The notes under the pieces: model-generated | Seen by the model: the letters and a program-made list of their open reading frames with translations, nothing else | The model's database searches: none | What the model was told of the DNA's origin: nothing | Made by a program: the position numbers and the translations under genes | Shown here: positions 41,228-55,359 of the stretch, in pieces | How the letters are laid out: each line of letters begins with the position of its first letter | How positions within the stretch are numbered: the stretch's first letter is position 1 | Assembly: GCA_017654935.2 (NCBI GenBank) | Contig: CM065682.1 | Coordinates: forward strand, 40,615,966 to 40,679,965 | Direction: 5' to 3' | Source of the DNA: Phymorhynchus buccinoides | Taxonomy: Eukaryota; Mollusca; Gastropoda; Neogastropoda; Raphitomidae | DNA: 64,000 nt

Positions 41228-42732
41228 TGTGCAAGGTTTGTTTAACAGGATTATGATTAAGCTTTTGAGTTCACCAGAAAATGATACATGTTTTGTTCAT
41301 GTGTACACATTTTCACCTTTAAATTTGATTAGCTTTAATGCTTGCATTTATAAATCAGGAAATTATCAGGCTTATACGTTCGCTGGAATTCAGGTGGGCG
41401 TTGGTCCTGCTGTATCGGCAATCACATCTGCAGATGCATATATGTATATAATGTTCTATTTTTGCCAGTGAATGTCTTCAGGATAAGTTTGCGACTACGT
41501 TCTTGTAAACACATTGTTTGAACACATGTGCATGTTTCGTTTTTTTGTAATTATCAAGGAATAGCATGAGCATTGGTGTAGCGCATGCATAGATATTATG
41601 TACACTTTTGTCTTATGCCCACCAATGGGATATCAAGAATTATCAATACTTATTCATTTGTTCACCTTGTTGTGTGTGCCTAAAAATTATGCAGGCTGTA
41701 TACAGTATCCGGTAAAGTAGGTGGTATTCTTCTTCTTTTACGTTCCTAGATCATATGACCATAATTAGTGTAATACATATGTGTCCGGTTTTCAGCCTTC
41801 TGTGTGGTCTCATCGCTACATTCAACCAACACATTCCGATTTCAGAGGAGGTGATGTACAATTTTCAAGTCATGTTTGCAGCTTTAGATTGGACCATTTT
41901 CAACTCAATTTTCCACGAGAAGTTATACAGAACTTATATTTACAGTTTTGCAGTTATACAGAAGTTATAACGGAACGCTGTGCAAGGTTTGTTTAACAGG
42001 ATTATGATTAAGCTTTTGAGTTCACCAGAAAATGATACATGTTTTGTTCATGTGTACACATTTTCACCTTTAAATTTGATTAGCTTTAATGCTTGCATTT
42101 ATAAATCAGGAAATTATCAGGCTTATACGTTCGCTGGAATTCAGGTGGGCGTTGGTCCTGCTGTATCGGCAATCACATCTGCAGATGCATATATGTATAT
42201 AATGTTCTATTTTTGCCAGTGAATGTCTTCAGGATAAGTTTGCGACTACGTTCTTGTAAACACATTGTTTGAACACATGTGCATGTTTCGTTTTTTTGTA
42301 ATTATCAAGGAATAGCATGAGCATTGGTGTAGCGCATGCATAGATATTATGTACACTTTTGTCTTATGCCCACCAATGGGATATCAAGAATTATCAATAC
42401 TTATTCATTTGTTCACCTTGTTGTTGTGTGTGCCTAAAAATTATGCAGGCTGTATACAGTATCCGGTAAAGTAGGTGGTATTCTTCTTCTTTTACGTTCC
42501 TAGATCATATGACCATAATTAGTGTAATACATATGTGTCCGGTTTTCAGCCTTCTGTGTGGTCTCATCGCTACATTCAACCAACACATTCCGATTTCAGA
42601 GGAGGTGATGTACAATTTTCAAGTCATGTTTGCAGCTTTAGATTGGACCATTTTCAACTCAATTTTCCACGAGAAGTTATACAGAACTTATATTTACAGT
42701 TTTGCAGTTATACAGAAGTTATAACGGAACGC
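41228..42732 (+). repeat. Tandem duplication, 751 and 754 bp
   Basis: 41228-41978 and 41979-42732 are copies that, as read, differ only by a TTG triplet (CTTGTTGTGTG versus CTTGTTGTTGTGTG near 42420). They carry identical short open frames (80 and 71 codons) that match no family I know. The flanks outside the pair are not duplicated. Either a very recent duplication or an assembly artefact. Confidence 0.92.
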
Positions 42733-42999
42733 TACACTGAAATTGTAGATACTTGTCAGGAAATGTATTGGTTTTATTCTTTTATACACATTTATACGCA
42801 TTTTGTTGCAGATATAAAACATAGTATTGACTTTTTTCCAATTAAGCGAAAGCTTATGGGAAAAAATGAGTGGGGTGGGAAGTTTCATGGTGCGACTATT
42901 TGCTTTCTTTTTATTCTTGTCAGAAAATGACGAGTTTTTCCTGTATGTTTTCCTGTATTCATCAGGAATTTAAACCAACCAATTTTACCTGTAAAATAA

Positions 43000-44460
43000 T
43001 CAGGTTTTATTTCACATTGACAAAAAAAAGCATGCATTAGCTTTTTGTTTGATTTTAAAATAAAAATGTTGAATAAGTTTTGGTTTAGCAGAATTAGAAA
43101 AGTAGTTCTATTGTAAACATTAATGTCGCATTATTAATGCGTTTTCGTTTTTTGGGGAAATCAAACCCAAACAAAAATCAAAACGAAAACTCGGTTTTGA
43201 GTTGTAATGGAGGGGGGAAAAGCAGAAGAAAACAACACACACACACACACACACACACACACGCGCGCACGCACGCACGCACGCGCGCACGCGCGCACGC
43301 ACGTAATAAAAACAAAACAACGAATGACAACAAACAAACAACAACAACGACGACGAAGAGAGAAACACAACACCGTTGCATATAGAAGGATAGAGATATA
43401 CTATAATAGTATAATAATACAGTAGACGCAAAAACAAGATTGTCTTCAGTCGGACGGGAGGACATAGGAGAGAAAAGAACAGAAAAGGAAGCAACAAAGA
43501 CGCACACGAAGCCGATGGCATTTACCAGTGACGTGACACGGGCGTGGCTCATTCTGTTTGCTGACAGACAGCCTTGGTGTTTACGACTTTGCCACAAAGA
43601 GTGTCACTTACGCCTTCGGGTCGATAGGAAGAAAGGAACAGCCAAAAAAAAAGAAGTTTGATTTTATTTTTATGCTGCTGTCGGGTTGTTTTTGTTGTTG
43701 TCCTTTTTATTGTTTGCTTTTCTTTATTCATTGAGAAAATATTTCGTTTCTTTGTTTTTACGTGGCTTTAAGTTCGAAATCAATCAAGTCATTTATTCAA
43801 GTACCAGAAGATGATAATTGGGACTATAATTAACGCTTCAAGCAACGTTTAGTAAAGTAGCAGTTACACCGAATCAAGTTATTCCCGACTGATTTAATCA
43901 AATGTATGTTTATCAATCATGAATTATTATAAAAAACACCACCACCACAACAACGCCAAAGAGACAAACAAACAAAAAGGCATGTGACCCGAGTAGTCTG
44001 TTTATGAGAAAAGTTGTGCTCTTTCTGCTTTCTGATTTTTCGAATACGATGAAGAAAAAAATCACAACACCCAAGATGTAGCAGGTCATATTAACATTTT
44101 CAGAATTTATTAGAACGTTCCTTTGTCAAACACAATCATTGATTGATTTTTCAAATATGTTATTCAGTTTATTGTAAGCACGTATTTGCAATTGTGTAGT
44201 TCTGTTTATTATGATGTGAGTGGGATTCATTTATAGAATTAAAGAAAAATAAAAGGGGGAGTCAGTACAAAGCGAGACAATTGAAAAGAAGAGTACCACA
44301 CAAACAAATACACAACAAGTGCAAAGTGACGTTATTTTATTGATGAGACAAAACAGAACATGTGATATTTCAACAAAAATGTCTTTTTCAAAAAACATAA
44401 AAACACAATACTTCCCCTTTTCACAGTCGAGCAGTCTCCCACAAAAATTGAAATAAAAAC
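43000..44460. other. AT-rich intron sequence with one CA/CG tract
   Basis: (CA)n and CG-rich repeats at 43236-43303, otherwise A-rich text without coding or repeat signatures. Confidence 0.35.
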
Positions 44461-44464
44461 AAGG

Positions 44465-45472
44465 GCGTCGCCGAGCGGCAGACATGTCCGTCACCAGCAA
44501 TGCCACGCACTTGCGACACCCCGTAGAGTGTCACATCCTGACACAAAATTGGAAGGGATTCTGTCTTCTAGTTCACGAGATACAGCTTGAAGAAGAAACA
44601 TATAGCGCAAAGAAGGAAATTTCGGTTTTCAAGGTCACACTTCAAGGTCAAGGTCAGCATGGTGATAATTTATGCTCGGATGTTTTCTTCTCTAGGGTAT
44701 ACAGTACCACACACAATCTGAAGCGCTTCTGTCAAGTACCAATGTGGAAAATATGGCTTAAAACCCAATGTGTAGACCCCTACCACTTTCAAGGCCTACC
44801 AATCGCCCGGACCGTGACATTGACCCTGATTGGTATGCCACCATCAGAACGGGCATAAGCCAAAGTACCTTCATGCCAAATTTGAAGACTCTAACACTAA
44901 CGGTGTGGGAGTTATGGCCCCTGAAAGAGTTTCGGTTTTCAAGGTCGTACGCCAAGGTCAAGGTCACGACGGCAATATGGTTTGCGCGGATGCCTTCCTC
45001 TCATGGTGACACACCAGCACACATAATTTGACGTGATTCTGTCAACCCGTTCGAAAGATATCCTTGGGACAGACAGAAGGAGAAAAAAATGACCCTCCGA
45101 TTTTCAGGCTCCAGCGATCTTTTTGACCTTGACCTTGACCTTGATCGGTATGCCATCATCAGAACGGGCATAAGCCAAACCACCTTCATACCAAGTTTCA
45201 ACATCCTATGTTGATCGGTGCCCGAGATATGGCTAAAAATAGATTTTCGGTTTTCAAGGTCGATGGTCAAGGTCACGACGGCAAAATGGTTTGCGCCGAT
45301 CTCTTCCTATTAAGGAGGCACACCTTTACACAAAATTTGACGCGATTCGGTCAAGCGGTTCGGGAGATATCCTTGGGACAGACAGAAAAAAACACCAAAA
45401 AAACAAACAAACAAACAAACAAAAATACAAACCAGCCCATCGCAATAGTCCGTCTTGGTGACGGACTAAAGA
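44465..45472 (+). repeat. ~310-bp tandem repeat with TCAAGGTCA clusters
   Basis: Forward clusters (TTTTCAAGGTC ... AAGGTCAAGGTCA) at about 44634, 44938 and 45252, reverse clusters (GACCTTGACCTTGACCTTGA-like) at 44805 and 45124: spacing 308-314 bp. Each unit also has ATCAGAACGGGCATAAGCCA and GATATCCTTGGGACAGACAG. Same family as 17560-18880. The right end has a hairpin, TAGTCCGTC with GACGGACTA (45447-45469). Confidence 0.82.
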
Positions 45473-45574
45473 AGAGTGGTAAATAAACCCCAGTAACACA
45501 CAGCGTGTTTAAAGACAAAATAGAAAAAAGTTTACGTTTGAAAAGTTTACATCTGTATCGTTAAAAAATCGGGA

Positions 45575-45690
45575 CTTTCCTGGAGTTACATTGCCTCCAG
45601 GATCGTTCCCACCATCTTTATATCTATCTACTAATGTCCCATATGTGTCTGTTTCAGACCGGAGGACGTTAAACGGATTTTCATTCATTC
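45575..45690 (+). repeat. Possible SINE tail
   Basis: GACCGGAGGACGTTAAACGG followed by ATTTTCATTCATTCA resembles 3' parts of mollusc SINEs (recollection). No tRNA-like head was found upstream. Confidence 0.3.
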
Positions 45691-46196
45691 ACGTTTGAAA
45701 AGAAAAAAGGGCAACCAAGCAAAGCAAAAACAAACAAACAAAAATTAACGGAAAAAAAAAAGAGTATTTATTTTCTTTGAAAAGTTTGTGGTGTCAAAGT
45801 TGGTTTGCTAATTGGCACAATTATAATCGCAGGTTAATTGGAAGCATAGCAATCAAGCATGGAGGGCGTGTTTAAATAACAATCAAGCGTGGAGGGTGTT
45901 TTCTAAATGACAGCATAACAAGGGTTAATTTGATTGTTCTTTGGTGATCAATACTTTCCTATAACCTTAGACACTATGGAGACTATAGCCGCGCATTGCC
46001 CAAGTCATTAAGAGTATTTTTGTCTGTCGCGTGCGTGCAATCACCAATATTTTTTTCTCCTCCCCTACCTACTCACCCTTATTGGCTTGCTGCTTCCTTT
46101 TAATTAATTATCAGTTCTATCTCCAAAGCGCACACACAGTTGCCTCCCCCCCCCCACACACACTCTCTGTCTGTATGTCTGTATATGTTTGCTTGG

Positions 46197-46413
<217 letters not shown>

Positions 46414-47159
46414 CCCTCTTTCCCCATCCCATCTTCTTTCTCCCCTATCTCTATCTCTGTTTCTCTACTGTCTTTGTCTGTCTGTCTTATAACCCCCGCT
46501 CTCTGTCTATTTGTCTCTGTCTATCTGCCCCTCCCCCCTCCTCTCTCTCCCCGCTTCTCTTACCTCTTCTCATTATTCCTTCCTCTTTCGTTCTGCCCTC
46601 ACGTATCCCCACCCTGTACTCTTGTACTTACCGAAGTCAATGATGGTTTATGGTGGTTTATTGTGTGCGACTGTTAACCACCTATTAACAACATTTTTTC
46701 TTTTTTTTCTTACCCTCCCCTCTTCTTTCTTTCTTTCTTTCTTTTCCGTTGGCGTGGTAGTGCCCCACCCTAGCCATAATTGGCAAACTACTATGCTGAG
46801 AAAGTCATTGTTCATGATCGTTGTCATTGTTCTGTTGGAGAAAGATGAACTTTTTGTCTTTCAGTGGTCTTTTTTGCTTGCTTCCTTCCTCGCCACTACC
46901 CCGATTTCCGTCCATCTGTACTGTATTAACTGTATCCTTGTGTTTATCATCATCATCATCATAATTAAGCCATTGTTGAATTCGTCTTTCGTCTTCTATG
47001 TCTTTTTCTCCGCGTGTCTATCTGTCTGTGTCTCTGTGACTCTCTCACACATTCGCTATCTTTCTCAGTTTCTGTCGTTATCTCTGACTCTTTGTTACTT
47101 TGGTGCGCTTTTTTCTATATACCCCCTCCCCTCCCCCCTTCCCCCCGATGATAAATAGG

Positions 47160-47182
47160 GCACACGCACGCACGCACCCCCC

Positions 47183-47213
<31 letters not shown>

Positions 47214-47272
47214 CCGCTCGCGCGCACACTGACACACATACGCACGCACACGCACGCACGCACACGCACACG

Positions 47273-47361
<89 letters not shown>

Positions 47362-47392
47362 ACACATACACACACACACGCACGCACTTCTC
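47160..47392 (+). repeat. C run and CA/CG-rich tract
   Basis: C23 at 47177-47199, then mixed CACG and CA repeats with a pure (CA)n of about 35 units at 47286-47357. Confidence 0.93.
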
Positions 47393-47481
47393 GTGATTAT
47401 TATTCTCTGCATTCCTTCAATGCAATTCTTAGGCTGTTCTCTCCTCCTCTTCTTTCGGCTCTTGGTTTAAGCAAAGTTTAT

Positions 47482-48094
47482 TAAAGGTGGGCCCTGACGG
47501 ATGAGTTTTTGCAAGAAACACGTCAAGATCACAAGAAAGATAGCCTTTTCAAGGATCGGAACACTCACTTTGCTCTGGTTTCCTAGAAATCAAACCGTCA
47601 AAACGGCGATTCCTCCTTGGTGGAGATGCCGCAGAGAGAAGCCATTTTGGATGGGGTGGGTGGAGGCATGGACACTGCATTAAGATAGCATCCATGGTGG
47701 AGGTCACTTATAATCATTGTGGTTGAAGCTTTTCTTTTTTTGTAGTGCAGTAAAAAAAAAAATGGAGCTATTGTTTTGTGAGCAAAACTCCTTTAGGTAA
47801 ACTGTATAGAATTAGAAAAAAAGGCTTATATTGCGAAAATTTCGTGCAAACGATTTGGTCTAAACTCAGGCGGCCATTAGTTGCCTATTGCATTCTCTTT
47901 CAATGCACATGCCTTCTCTTTCAATGAAATAATTTGACTTCCGGCACCTCCGCCAAGGAGGAATCGCCGATTTGACGCTTTGATTTCTGGGAAATCAGAG
48001 CAAAGTGAGTGTTGCGATCTCTGTAAAGGGTGTTTTCTTGGTGATCTCGACGTGTTTCTTGCAAAAACGCATCCGTCAGGGTGCCCCTTTATCA
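47482..48094. mobile_element. Element with ~150-bp inverted ends
   Basis: Left arm 47482-47640 and right arm 47930-48094 are diverged inverted copies: CCTGACGGATG, TTTTTGCAAGAAACACGTC, ACTCACTTTGCTCTG, GGCGATTCCTCCTTGG. Outer ends TAAAGG / CCTTTA fit a TA target. About 290 bp of non-coding DNA lies between. A foldback or MITE-like element without transposase. Confidence 0.8.
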
Positions 48095-48162
48095 AATAAA
48101 CATTGGATTATACACCATTTCTTTCCTGTATGTCTGTGTCTCTTTGTTTGTCTGTCTCTCTG

Positions 48163-48282
<120 letters not shown>

Positions 48283-48574
48283 TGTCGCGCGCGTGCGTGT
48301 GTGTACGTGCGAGCGCACATATATGTGTGCAAGTTGATGCTGCTGTTGATAATGAGGATGACGGCGGTGATGATGATTATTTTGTAGTATTGTTTTTTTG
48401 GTGTGTGCTCATGTAGTTTATCAAACTTTAGAAATTGGCATGATTTCGACATTTTGTTTTTAAAGCGGCTATGTATAAAAAGCAAAAAGGACATTAATCA
48501 TTAGGTTATTGTTACGATTGGTCAGACCAGTTCTTTGTACGTAGCTTGTCCATCATTTTTGTAGTAGAGGTAGG

Positions 48575-48576
<2 letters not shown>

Positions 48577-48632
<56 letters not shown>

Positions 48633-48700
48633 TTTATTTAACCAGGGAAACATGAGATAAGCAATACAATGCTTTTTTCCACCCAGCCCTGGGGAAACAT
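48577..48700 (-). mobile_element. Retroelement 3' end with (CT)n tail (copy E)
   Basis: Outer stem CCAGGG 48642-48647 with CCCTGG 48687-48692; inner AAGCA 48659-48663 with TGCTT 48670-48674. In element sense AAATAAATGTTT follows, then the (CT)n tract (plus strand GA, 48577-48627), i.e. the microsatellite is in the tail position. The body to the right (48700-49130) shows no coding remnant and contains the G34 run at 48820. Confidence 0.7.
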
Positions 48701-48816
48701 CGATAATTCAAATAACAAAGCTAACTAACACATGCACAAAAGGGAAAAGGCAAATGGGTTACACACACAAAAAAAGATGAAAAAAAAAGCTAGGGCCAGT
48801 AGGGGTAACGAGAGGT

Positions 48817-48819
<3 letters not shown>

Positions 48820-48853
<34 letters not shown>
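48820..48853 (+). repeat. G homopolymer (~34)
   Basis: Uninterrupted G run in purine-rich sequence. Exact length is uncertain in any assembly. Confidence 0.9.
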
Positions 48854-48857
<4 letters not shown>

Positions 48858-49140
48858 GGAGGAGGGGATAAAGGGGGAGGGAGTATACTGAAGCATGTCA
48901 CAACACACGATCACACATGAGTAATAATAGTAAAACATAAAAAAAATGACATTTGATCTTTTAGTCTTTGAAATAGAACGTTTTGATATGCCTTTTTTAA
49001 ATAATTCATGCTAGCTATGTTTATCAGTATAATTATGTTTTAAATTGGATGATAGAGTTCCATAGAGTTCCACCTGAGTAAGTTAAACTAGTTTTAAAAG
49101 AGATCAGTTCTGGCAGTTATGGGTTTAGGGACAAGAATAC

Positions 49141-49143
<3 letters not shown>

Positions 49144-49220
<77 letters not shown>
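49144..49220 (+). repeat. (GA)n microsatellite
   Basis: About 38 GA units. Confidence 0.95.
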
Positions 49221-49224
<4 letters not shown>

Positions 49225-49682
49225 GGGGTGGTGATGGTGGAGTGAACTCAGATTCATTGGAAAAATGAAACAATCGATACAGTGGTAAAATAAAATAATC
49301 CTTTTTTTCCATCCATATAGGCTAGCACACAATATTAATTTATTCTTCCTCTTGTGTCAATCCAAGGCTCATATCTCTTCGTCAGTCGCTTCTTTGCACT
49401 CGCGTGTGCACGCGCGCACACGTACACACACACACACACATCGCACACAAGCGCTTGGGCATTCTCACACTCAAACGTGCGCACACGCACACACACACTT
49501 GCGCAACTCCGTCTTTCTGTGTCTTTGTGTGTGTGTGTGTGTGTTTCTTTTTGCCTGTCTGTCCTTGTGACTGTCGCTCGCCCTCTGTATTTGTCTCTTA
49601 TCTCTCTTAATCATCTTGAGACTGACCATTTTCTCTCTATTTCGTACTCACGCGCATATCTATATGCATGGACCCATGCACA

Positions 49683-49886
<204 letters not shown>

Positions 49887-50129
49887 TCTCCTTGTCTCCA
49901 TTGTGACTCTGTCCTTAATACTAGACTGTAAGACATTAAAAAAAAGAGGAGAAAATCGTTTAGCTCAGAACACTGGGGACATAAAAGGCCCGGACGATGA
50001 GGTCATCTATAAATTTCCATGGAAACCGTTTGACAGCAAAGCAGGGGGAAACTCGTTTGAGTCAGTGTACGGAATAGGAGGAGGAGAATGCATGAGCAGG
50101 ACAGAGGAGAACAGATGAAGGGTAGTGAC

Positions 50130-50810
<681 letters not shown>

Positions 50811-50819
50811 CCTCCCCTC

Positions 50820-51600
50820 AAGTTTTCGCATTGAAAATGTCCACTGAGAAACAACTTTCTGCCATTGTTAGGATAGGGGTAGGATCAGCCTAGGATTATT
50901 TTCATGAAACTAAGTCAAGCAGACTTTGAGACTGAAGGTCGTAAACATGAATGGGGTGACTTAAGGAGAAGATTGAGGTGTCTGCATGGAAGTTTGTTTT
51001 ATCCCCAAAGACTTTTGCCTTATAGTTATACTATAAGTTATAGAATGTACCTGTACTATGTTACTTTACCTGTCGCGTGCACAGGCACACGTGTGATTTT
51101 GTGTGTTCGCGCGCACGCGTGTGTGTATGTGTGCGTGTGCGTGCGCGTGCGCATGAGCCTGCTGTTTGTATGTCTGTGCCAGAATGTCTAGGATGGTTGA
51201 TGTCCTACCAGACAGGTAAATTATGTGGTCGTTCAAACCCATCTGCGATTTCGTGTGTTTACAGAGTGTGCGTCTGTGCACAAGCACACGCTCGCATGCG
51301 TGGAATGCACGCGTGTCTGTCTGTTCAACTGTCTGTATGCACGCTTGCATTATATGGGTAACACAACGGTTACACATGGGGAAGCTATAGCTATGTCAGT
51401 AGAGAGTTCTGGTATAAACTATTACATCGTATCGATAAGCTGGAATCGGGTCTGCTTGCGATGTCATTTCGTCATTCTGGACTTCTTTAATCAGCCGCGA
51501 GCGAAAGGTGGTTATTGTTTTCAGTGGTGTTTGTTTGTTCTTGGCTGAATGGCTGACTATCTCGGTATCTGACTATCTATCTATGTTACCATGATATCGT
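50820..51600. other. Mostly unique sequence, no gene supported
   Basis: CG/TG-alternating stretches at 51106-51155 and 51260-51345; otherwise nothing recognised. Confidence 0.3.
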
Positions 51601-51662
51601 TTGAACGGAGGGACCTAGTTCTATTTTGTTTTTAGTGTGTGTTTATCTCTCTCTCTGTCTCT

Positions 51663-51666
<4 letters not shown>

Positions 51667-51745
<79 letters not shown>
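51667..51745 (+). repeat. (CT)n microsatellite
   Basis: About 40 CT units. A GA/GGGA-rich tract lies at 51890-52039. Confidence 0.95.
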
Positions 51746-51748
<3 letters not shown>

Positions 51749-51889
51749 CCTCTCTCTCTCTCTGTGATTCTTGGAGCGTTGTGCGTGTGTGCATGTGCGT
51801 GGGCATGTATGTGTGTTAGTGTGACATGCGTGATTGAATGTATGTGTGATGTGTTTTAGCCGATAATTGGGGGGAGGAGGGAGGAAACT

Positions 51890-51892
51890 AGG

Positions 51893-51936
<44 letters not shown>

Positions 51937-51978
51937 AGGAGGGAGGGAGGGAGGGAGGAGGGAGGGAGGGAGGGAGGG

Positions 51979-52039
<61 letters not shown>
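51890..52039 (+). repeat. (GA)n and (GGGA)n tract
   Basis: GA units, a GGGAGGGAGG block at 51930-51981, then about 27 GA units. Confidence 0.93.
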
Positions 52040-52041
<2 letters not shown>

Positions 52042-52184
52042 CCAAAGGCTTTATGATGTCTTGATTAAAATTAGTCACTTGGAGTCGGAGTGACGTTAAA
52101 CTTTTTTTCTCAGCCAAAAGAAATCGGCTTCGTTACTCTTTGGCCATCTCATCTCTATCTTTTCCTCCCTCACCCACCCACTCA

Positions 52185-52218
<34 letters not shown>

Positions 52219-52567
52219 TCCCCCTCTCTCTTTCTCTCTCTCCCTCCCCCTCTCTCTCTTTATTTGCATGTTGCTTTTTTCTGTTCGTTTCTTTGTCTCT
52301 CTGTACGGTCTCTGTTTCTGTGTTTCTTTGTGTCTCTGTCTCTCCGTGTTTCTCTTTTTGTCTCTCGCCCCTCAGTTAGCTCCCTTGCCTGCTCTGCATC
52401 CCACAATACAGAGATACAGCCCACATCGACATGGAATTGTGTGATGTTAACAGACAGTCGGTGACAGTCGATGAAATTGTTGATGTGGACACTGTGGAAG
52501 ATTTCATTGATTTGATTGATGAAATGCGTGTCGAATACACAAGTGATCAAGACTGTGACAACGAAGG

Positions 52568-53021
52568 TAGTTGGCAAGCAGACCATGGTCACCATGCACC
52601 CCCCCCCCCCCCCCCCCCCCCCCCCCCAGGACTTAACCTAAGTGGATCCACAATGTACCTTAGGGACCACTGAACACGTTTCTGGTTGTTCCCAAGAAAA
52701 TAACTCATTTGGACTATGAGTTATGGCCCTTGATTTAAGGGTACCCCCTTGTATGCTGACCACAATCATCAATTTTCAAGTCAAATGTAGCTCATGTGAA
52801 TGATCAGGAAACCATGTTTCTGATACTTTTGCAACTAAACCAATGACTTGCCGTTTTAAAAAAGCCTTTTGTGTAGTCCAATATAGTATATCTTGGCTTC
52901 AGGAATGCGCTATCTACTGGAACCGTCATTTTCACAATACGGACTGTATGTCATCTGTGATGCATTGAAAAAAAAATAGAAAGCAGGACTTTTGGGGTTT
53001 GTTTTCATACACAACAATGCC
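52568..53021 (+). repeat. Left terminal inverted repeat
   Basis: 454 bp, inverted match to 55360-55790. Contains the C29 run at 52599-52627. Its inner edge includes the last codons and stop (53005) of the internal gene. Confidence 0.93.
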
Positions 53022-54944
53022 AGAGCAAAGCCAACAAAAGTGTCAAGAATCGTGCATAATTCTTGCCTCCAAAGCTGAAAAACAGGTCAGGCATAACCAA
53101 CAGCGTTTGTGCATATAGCTCATAGTCATTGACTTTGACGGCATGCAACAGAGACAGAACACGCCAGATGTGGTCGATGTAAGAGATCCATAGCTGGGCT
53201 GTCTTCCCATGCTGGCCTAGTCGCATCTCTTCTCTGTGCTGGGCATACGCTGACAGGAACTCTTTCATGTCATGGTCTTCCAGTAGCTGCTGCACAGAAG
53301 ATTGGGTTAAAGAACCTCTGACAGAAACGAGCAGGCCATCTGTCTCCTGGCAAGGTGGGGAAGGCATTTGCGTCACCTTTAAGTTCCAGGAATTTCTTCA
53401 TCATCAACCGCTCCAAGCACTCAAGCATGACTTTGTGGCAGTGCATGGCTCTGTCGTAGTTCTTTCCAGTCATCACTCCATTCACAGAACCTGAAGAGAT
53501 CAGTCCTGCTTCTTGCATAATGTCTGAAAGCCCTGATCCGTCAATTTTTTCCCCAACCATCTTAAGATAGGCACACACAGTGTGAAAGGTGCCCATCAGG
53601 ATGATGTGCTGCTGGTACTTCTGAGGCTGGTTCCAAGTCAAAGGATAAGCCTTCATACAGACTCCAAGGTCAAAAGTTGTGATGACATACTGTTGTCCCA
53701 CCTCATAGCTGGCTTCTTCTGCTTGTCTGAGGCACTCCTGAACAGTCTTGTAGTCTGTGATCGGTTGATTGATGACAGGATAGTAGCCAATGGTGGTCTT
53801 TCTTTGGGGTTTGTCGCCCAGCAAGGAGATGAATCCTGCCTAACCAGGCACATCCTGGTCTGCTCTGAGAGCTCTGTGAAGCCTGCATAGGAGCCAGAGA
53901 AAATGAGTATTTCAGCCCTCTCGAATGCTTCTTTTCGACCAATGATGGCTGTCTCAAAGCATGGATAGTTTGGGCTCTTCTTTGAAGTCATGTAGCACTC
54001 TGGGAGTTCTTCCTGTGAGATCTGAAGAGTCTGCTCTCTTGTCCTTGGCACTGAAGCCAGCTGCAGTTGAGCTCCTCCATGCTCCTCATCTGTGACTTCT
54101 TGAAGCATGATGCCATGAGCAGTGTGCGCCGACGCCTGCCCTTCTAGTGTGCTCAGGAAGATGTCAAAGTTATCGAACTCAGAATGAAACACAGATGGTG
54201 CTGATGGGTTCAGAAGACAGTCTGACAGTATCAAAATATTCTGCTGCTGAAGCAACTCTCTTTGAACTCTTAAACAGACTCTGTCAAATGCTGTCTTATG
54301 TGACTTTTCCAGGTCTTCCTGATCTCTCTTTGACGCATCATCTTTGCTCCGCCATGCTGCAGTATCTCTGACATACTTCCTACGACAGGAAGGGTGAAAC
54401 TGTGCTTCACAGGCAAACAGGTCAAACCCTCTGATTCTGCACAATAGTTCCTCGTCTTTTTTATGCTCAGCAACTTCAAGAACTGTGCTCCATCCTTCAC
54501 GTTCAAACTTGGATGTAGGTTCAGTTGTCCAAGCATTCTGTGATTTTGTTTCTTTCAAACCCTCTTTGTTACAAAATATGCAGTCTGGTTTGAAGATAAT
54601 TGTTTCCACTGAGCGAGAAGAACGCCCAGACTGTCTTTGCTCTTGAGTTACTGTTTGTGATTCTGAAGATGATTCCAGCCTATCAAGGTTTTTAGTAAAC
54701 CTTTGGTAACAGTCACGATGGTAGCCGTATTCCGGCCGTAAATCATCTGGAACGCACTTGCAAGCCTCTTCCATCCGATATGGAGAATCCAGTGGCTGCA
54801 ATAGTCTTTTCTTACAAATGTCTTGAAGTTTTATCAGTCTATTCTGAGGTCCTTTGCAAATGATCTCTTGTTAGAATCGCTGAAATGAATGACACACACT
54901 TCACCAACAGGGTTGTCTTCACGTTTTCGCTTTCTTGAAGCCAT
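53005..54944 (-). pseudogene. Transposon-borne zinc-binding-type protein, three frameshifts
   Basis: Reads from MASRKRKREDN (ATG at 54944) to a stop at 53005, about 645 codons, with frame changes near 54860, 53830 and 53360. N-terminal Cys/His-rich modules: CKCVPDDLRPEYGYHRDCY, then CIFCNKEG with CEAQFHPSCRRKY, which look like paired metal-binding motifs. The C-terminal half has MGTFHTVCAYLKMVGEKI, DIMQEAGLISSGSVNGVM and DLFFSFGGKNYARFL. I recognise this layout from multicopy uncharacterised proteins of aquatic invertebrates and fish (from memory); a catalytic DDE triad cannot be assigned. Broken, so inactive. Confidence 0.75.
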
Positions 54945-55359
54945 GTTCAGTTGATCATTACACCAGAGGATTCATTCACCTGCACACAAAGAAAACCAAG
55001 CACAACAAAGAACAACATTAGTAATACAAATCAAACCATTTTGTTGTTAAGATGCAAATGCATGTGATTTCCAAGTAATAGTGTTATCATTATGAAATGT
55101 AGGAAATTCGTTATTTATTAAAAATAATCACAACATCTAGAACAGCAAATTGTATCATATTACTCTTGTATTTCACTACAATATATCCATTCTATTTTAC
55201 AGCAATGCTTGTTGCAAATAGCAACAATTTTGTTCTGTTTAAAAGCGTATTGTGACGTTTTCGTCGAAATCGCACGTTTAGGGGGTATAGGAGATATATT
55301 TAATTTTGTGCCTATGAAAATGGGCCTAGGAGGCCCTAATTGGTCCTGTATTTCCCAAA

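Noticed and set aside
41229..42724. Duplicated 80- and 71-codon frames as a small gene family
   Set aside because: They are open only because the 751-bp unit is duplicated; no recognisable domain, Kozak-type start or splice support.
45447..45472. Helitron 3' end (hairpin followed by CTAA)
   Set aside because: The hairpin is too close to the CTRR-like end, there is no TC-type 5' end visible, and the sequence belongs to the tandem TCAAGGTCA repeat.
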